DNA of 64,000 nt, taken from positions 2,985,111-3,049,110 of the forward strand of contig CP137683.1 in NCBI GenBank assembly GCA_037976565.1, given 5' to 3'. The notes beneath the pieces are model-generated. The model did no database searches. It saw only the letters and a list, made by a program, of their open reading frames with translations, and was not told where the DNA came from. The stretch is from Mesocentrotus franciscanus (taxonomy: Eukaryota > Echinodermata > Echinoidea > Camarodonta > Strongylocentrotidae). Positions 61,079 through 64,000 of this stretch are shown piece after piece. How positions within the stretch are numbered: position 1 is the stretch's first letter; every line of letters begins with the position of its first letter. The position numbers were made by a program, and so were the translations under genes.

Positions 61079-61167
61079 AGGCGTTGTGGCGTGCGCCTGT
61101 AATCCAGCTAACAGTGGAAGTTTCAAACTGATTCAGCCGAGGACGCAGGTTCGAAACTGAATCGCGT
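61079..61167 (+). ncRNA. 7SL (SRP RNA) 5'-domain-like fragment
   Basis: GGCGTTGTGGCGTGCGCCTG followed by TAATCCAGCTA closely resembles the start of 7SL RNA (the GGTGGCGCGTGCCTGTAGTCCCAGCTA region also known from Alu), where the SRP9/14-binding Alu domain lies. GAGGACGCAGGTTCGAAACTG follows and could contain a B-box-like GGTTCGAAAC. After about 90 nt the similarity stops, and the S domain is not seen. A (CA)n run and A-rich sequence follow (61230-61300). I read this as a truncated 7SL pseudogene or a 7SL-derived short element, not an intact SRP RNA gene. Confidence 0.6.
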
Positions 61168-61683
61168 TAAAGGTCGGTCCCCAGACGTAAATAATCATAT
61201 CTGATTGATACACGTCTGTAAAAACCCAATATACACACACACACACACACTCCTGAATAAAACGCATATAAACCAAAACAACAACAAAAACAACAATAAT
61301 TGAATGAAACACGCCACTAACTAAAACAACAACAAGTTATGATGAAGATCTGAAACCTGTGGACTGCAATGATGATCGTAGAAGAATGTTACTGTGCGAG
61401 ACCAATGTACATTAATAAGTATACTTACATCATATAACTAATAACAATAGGCCCCTATATCGATATTTATTATTCTCATTAATGATAATGTTCAGATATG
61501 ATTTATTCTCTGATCGTTGTTATCATAACTTATTTTATATGACTCGATCTATAATCATTACCTGTCAAGGTCATGCAGACTTCAAATATCCTCTCACTTT
61601 ATTCTTCACTCCTTTTTTCGCTTTCCCCACCTTTCCTCTTTACTTCCTTCCCAGAACTTTCTTACCTACTATATCGGAAGCAT

Positions 61684-61684
61684 G

Positions 61685-61728
<44 letters not shown>
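61684..61728 (+). repeat. (CT)n microsatellite
   Basis: An uninterrupted CT/TC dinucleotide run of about 20 units. It accounts for the Ser/Leu-rich open frames crossing it. Confidence 0.95.
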
Positions 61729-61729
<1 letters not shown>

Positions 61730-61799
61730 GTATGTCTGTCTCTCACACACTGACTCTAGTCTAAAACCCTCGGCCATCAATATACTCCATGTTACTTAC

Positions 61800-62815
61800 C
61801 ACACCATTCTCATATGAAAAAAACACCTATACCTAATTTATTTCCATTTTATTAATATTTCTGAAATTTTAATTACCTCCATGATAATTATCTCATTGAA
61901 CTATGTATCATAATTATCTGTACAACTGTATGTTTTATGTTAATATGTTATGCACTGCTTTGGCAAATTAATTGTCCTGGGCCATGTATAAATATGCTAT
62001 ATTGTGATATATGTCTGTACAATTTTGATCTATTTGTACCACTGTCTATTTTGATTATGAAATAAATGCTCATATATATCATGATGATAGGGGAGAGCGG
62101 GGAATGTTCGCCCTTATCAGTTGATCCAGGGACATCTCTATCATGTCCCTGGTTGATCTAACTCTTTTTGTAGAGCCGTCATTTCATGAGCAGGAAGACC
62201 ATACTTCCTCAGGTATCAAGGCATCTAGGTAACGTCTAGCTAATATCCCATTCTCACTGGGGTCAGGCACGTAGTTTTTACAAAAACGAATCATATTAAA
62301 AGTCAATTACCACAAAATGGCGAAACAGCTGCCACACCTTGGGGCTGCCGTCCGTTTGGCAGGGTAGGTACGCCCTGTTATGAAAAAAAATGATACATGA
62401 AACAAACAAAAAAACAAAAAAAACAAGTATTTAAAAGGAACTAGAGCCAACGAAACAAATTCTGACAAAGGATGTGAACAAAATAAGCTAAGGTGTACTG
62501 GGCGTAGAACTGGTGAAAACATTATATAAAATGATTTATATCCTGCATCAAAAATGTATTAGTTTTTGATTGGTTGAGAGCTCTTCACGTGACCATTAAA
62601 ATTGGAGTCACCTCTTGCCCATGGTTTTAACCAGAACCTCTCAAGACAGTGTATATTTGTATAATATTACATATCATAACTTTCTTGGCATTTATTTCAA
62701 TTAGTGAAATCACATTGCATGATTGGTAATGTTGGGAAGGATTGGTGATTCCTGCAAGAGAGGAAAAAACACAAGAAATTCATGCCATAATACGACTTTA
62801 ATAGGCCTATAGTAC
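61800..62815. other. Spacer, no gene seen
   Basis: AT-rich sequence with an AATAAA at about 62059. No conserved exon and no strong repeat structure. Confidence 0.4.
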
Positions 62816-62818
62816 TAA

Positions 62819-63175
62819 TTGCAATTTTTTAAAAAAACTTATTTGTGGCTTACACCCAGTAAATAAGATCGATTGATCGATCTGTAATTGAAAAACAAGT
62901 CAGAAAAATCTTGGAACCAGCGGGACTTGAACCTGCATCTACTGCTTGCCGGGCAGCGACTCTACCACCAGGCCATCACTGGTCCATGGCACAGTCACGA
63001 TGAACTAGAAACAAATACCCAAGCTCTCCTGAATTTATTCTGACTTATTAATATTCATTAGTCTGCCATATGACAATAACTTTATTTACTGGGTGTAAGC
63101 CACAAATATGTTTGAATAATTGAAATTTCTCCCAGGAAGCATTACATTTATTTTAAAAAAAAAATTGCAATTTGT
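62819..63175. mobile_element. Inverted-repeat element enclosing a tRNA-like sequence
   Basis: TTGCAATTTTTTAAAAAAAC and ATTTGTGGCTTACACCCAGT on the left (62819-62870) are mirrored by ACTGGGTGTAAGCCACAAAT and TTTTAAAAAAAAAATTGCAA on the right (63088-63175). The right arm has an extra ~45 bp. The tRNA-like segment lies between the arms. Confidence 0.7.
62912..62985 (-). tRNA. tRNA-like sequence, probably a pseudogene or SINE head
   Basis: On the minus strand it starts GGACCAGTGATGGCCTGGTG and ends GCTGGTTCCA. The acceptor arms GGACCAG and CTGGTTC pair with one G-U. There are A-box-like (TGGCCTGGTGGTAGAG) and B-box-like (GGTTCAAGTCC) segments. A CTGC/GCAG anticodon stem encloses CCGGCAA. The position before the would-be anticodon (GGC) is C instead of the invariant U, and the T stem has one mismatch, so it is probably not a functional tRNA. 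Confidence 0.6.
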
Positions 63176-63179
63176 TAAC

Positions 63180-64000
63180 ATGAAAAACAAATTGTTTCCT
63201 TTTTCTTCGTGGGAAACAAGTTTCAGTTTCAGTTTCATTCTTTTGTTTCCATATTTCACATGATATACAAATATTACAATATAATACAATTCTTTGTAAA
63301 TTATAATTACACCAAAGGAAATTTGATACATGTTACAAATTTAGCTATTGATCGAGTTATTTAACAGCTTTTACAAGAAGACGAATATATTTATTTGATA
63401 GTGAAATATGACGAAACCTAATAAAAAGCAAAGCTTGTAAAGAAATAGGTTCCGTACAAAATATGATGAAGTAGATCGTCGATAATTTGAAATGATGCGA
63501 TAAGAAAGATATACCAAAAAAAAGGTTAATGCAATATATATATCGTAGCGCAAGTGCAACAATGTGGAAACAAATCAGTTGTGGTCACTAAAATAAGAAA
63601 TATGAAGAACGAAATACGATAAAATGCTTAACAGCCTTGTTATATCTGGATATCATCTGGATTATTTCATATTAAATTTTGGATATCTATCTTCATGGGG
63701 GTTGAATATTATGTTTAGGCAAAACAAATAAAGTATTAGCAACTTGTGATTTCAGGAACCGGATACATTAAAACTTTTAAAAGTACACAAAAACACTTCA
63801 GCTAATTTTGTATTCTTATTTTTTTCTTCAAATCTTTAAGTGCAAAAGTACCAGAATGAATGTTCAATTATAAATCCTTATGATAACCATACTCTGGAAT
63901 GAAACAATTCAATTAAGAATAACAAACAAAATGCACTATTGATACCTCAATAAGTCTCGAGCATCTTGTCACTAAACATTTTTAACTCTGAAAACAGTCT
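63180..64000. other. Spacer to window end, no gene seen
   Basis: AT-rich, with no conserved frame or recognised repeat. Confidence 0.45.

Noticed and set aside
1..64000. CRISPR array, bacterial operon or phage genes
   Set aside because: The genes have spliced eukaryotic structure. No regular short-spacer arrays or prokaryotic gene packing are present.

Overview
The window is intron-rich, AT-rich animal nuclear DNA. It holds four recognisable protein-coding genes with GT-AG introns, plus many small inverted-repeat elements, tRNA-derived SINEs and LINE remnants. Single copies of conserved metazoan genes, small exons, tRNA-headed SINEs and frequent ACATGTACATGTA-like and TAGGCCTA-like words suggest a marine invertebrate. 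An echinoderm such as a sea urchin is my best guess, but this is inference and the species is not resolved.

Layout. (1) 2895-7235, minus: a complete ZNF622/Rei1 60S-biogenesis zinc-finger gene, five coding exons that join in frame to 433 residues, with a likely non-coding first exon near 8090. (2) 8497-11390: a ~0.41-0.44 kb tandem repeat with an internal hairpin, interrupted by a 1.1 kb hAT-type element with a perfect 8-bp target duplication. (3) 14138-15629, plus: ribosomal protein eL43 (RPL37A), complete except for the tiny exon carrying the start codon. (4) 21994-38264, minus: a RETREG/FAM134 ER-phagy receptor gene in eight coding exons. Its last two exons each need one extra base to stay in frame. 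A 5'-truncated RTE-like LINE sits in its sixth intron. (5) 47669-52826, minus: an inositol hexakisphosphate kinase (IP6K) gene, five coding exons joining in frame to 474 residues. (6) 53.7-64 kb: no conserved cellular gene seen. It is a nest of mobile-element remnants: a duplicated element carrying a short acidic ORF, a LINE 3' end, a near-perfect 80-bp palindrome, a 7SL-like fragment and a tRNA-like sequence inside an inverted-repeat element.

The four genes do not form a pathway or an operon. ZNF622 and eL43 both belong to the large ribosomal subunit. They are arranged head to head about 6 kb apart, with the repeat block between. RETREG and IP6K lie in tandem on the minus strand.

The strongest non-gene pattern is a set of at least six small elements (6042, 32919, 42975, 54075, 56567, 59576) bounded by TTAA, with similar ends that begin AG. 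This looks like a piggyBac-type non-autonomous superfamily at TTAA targets. No CRISPR array, bacterial-type operon or clearly new biochemical system was seen.
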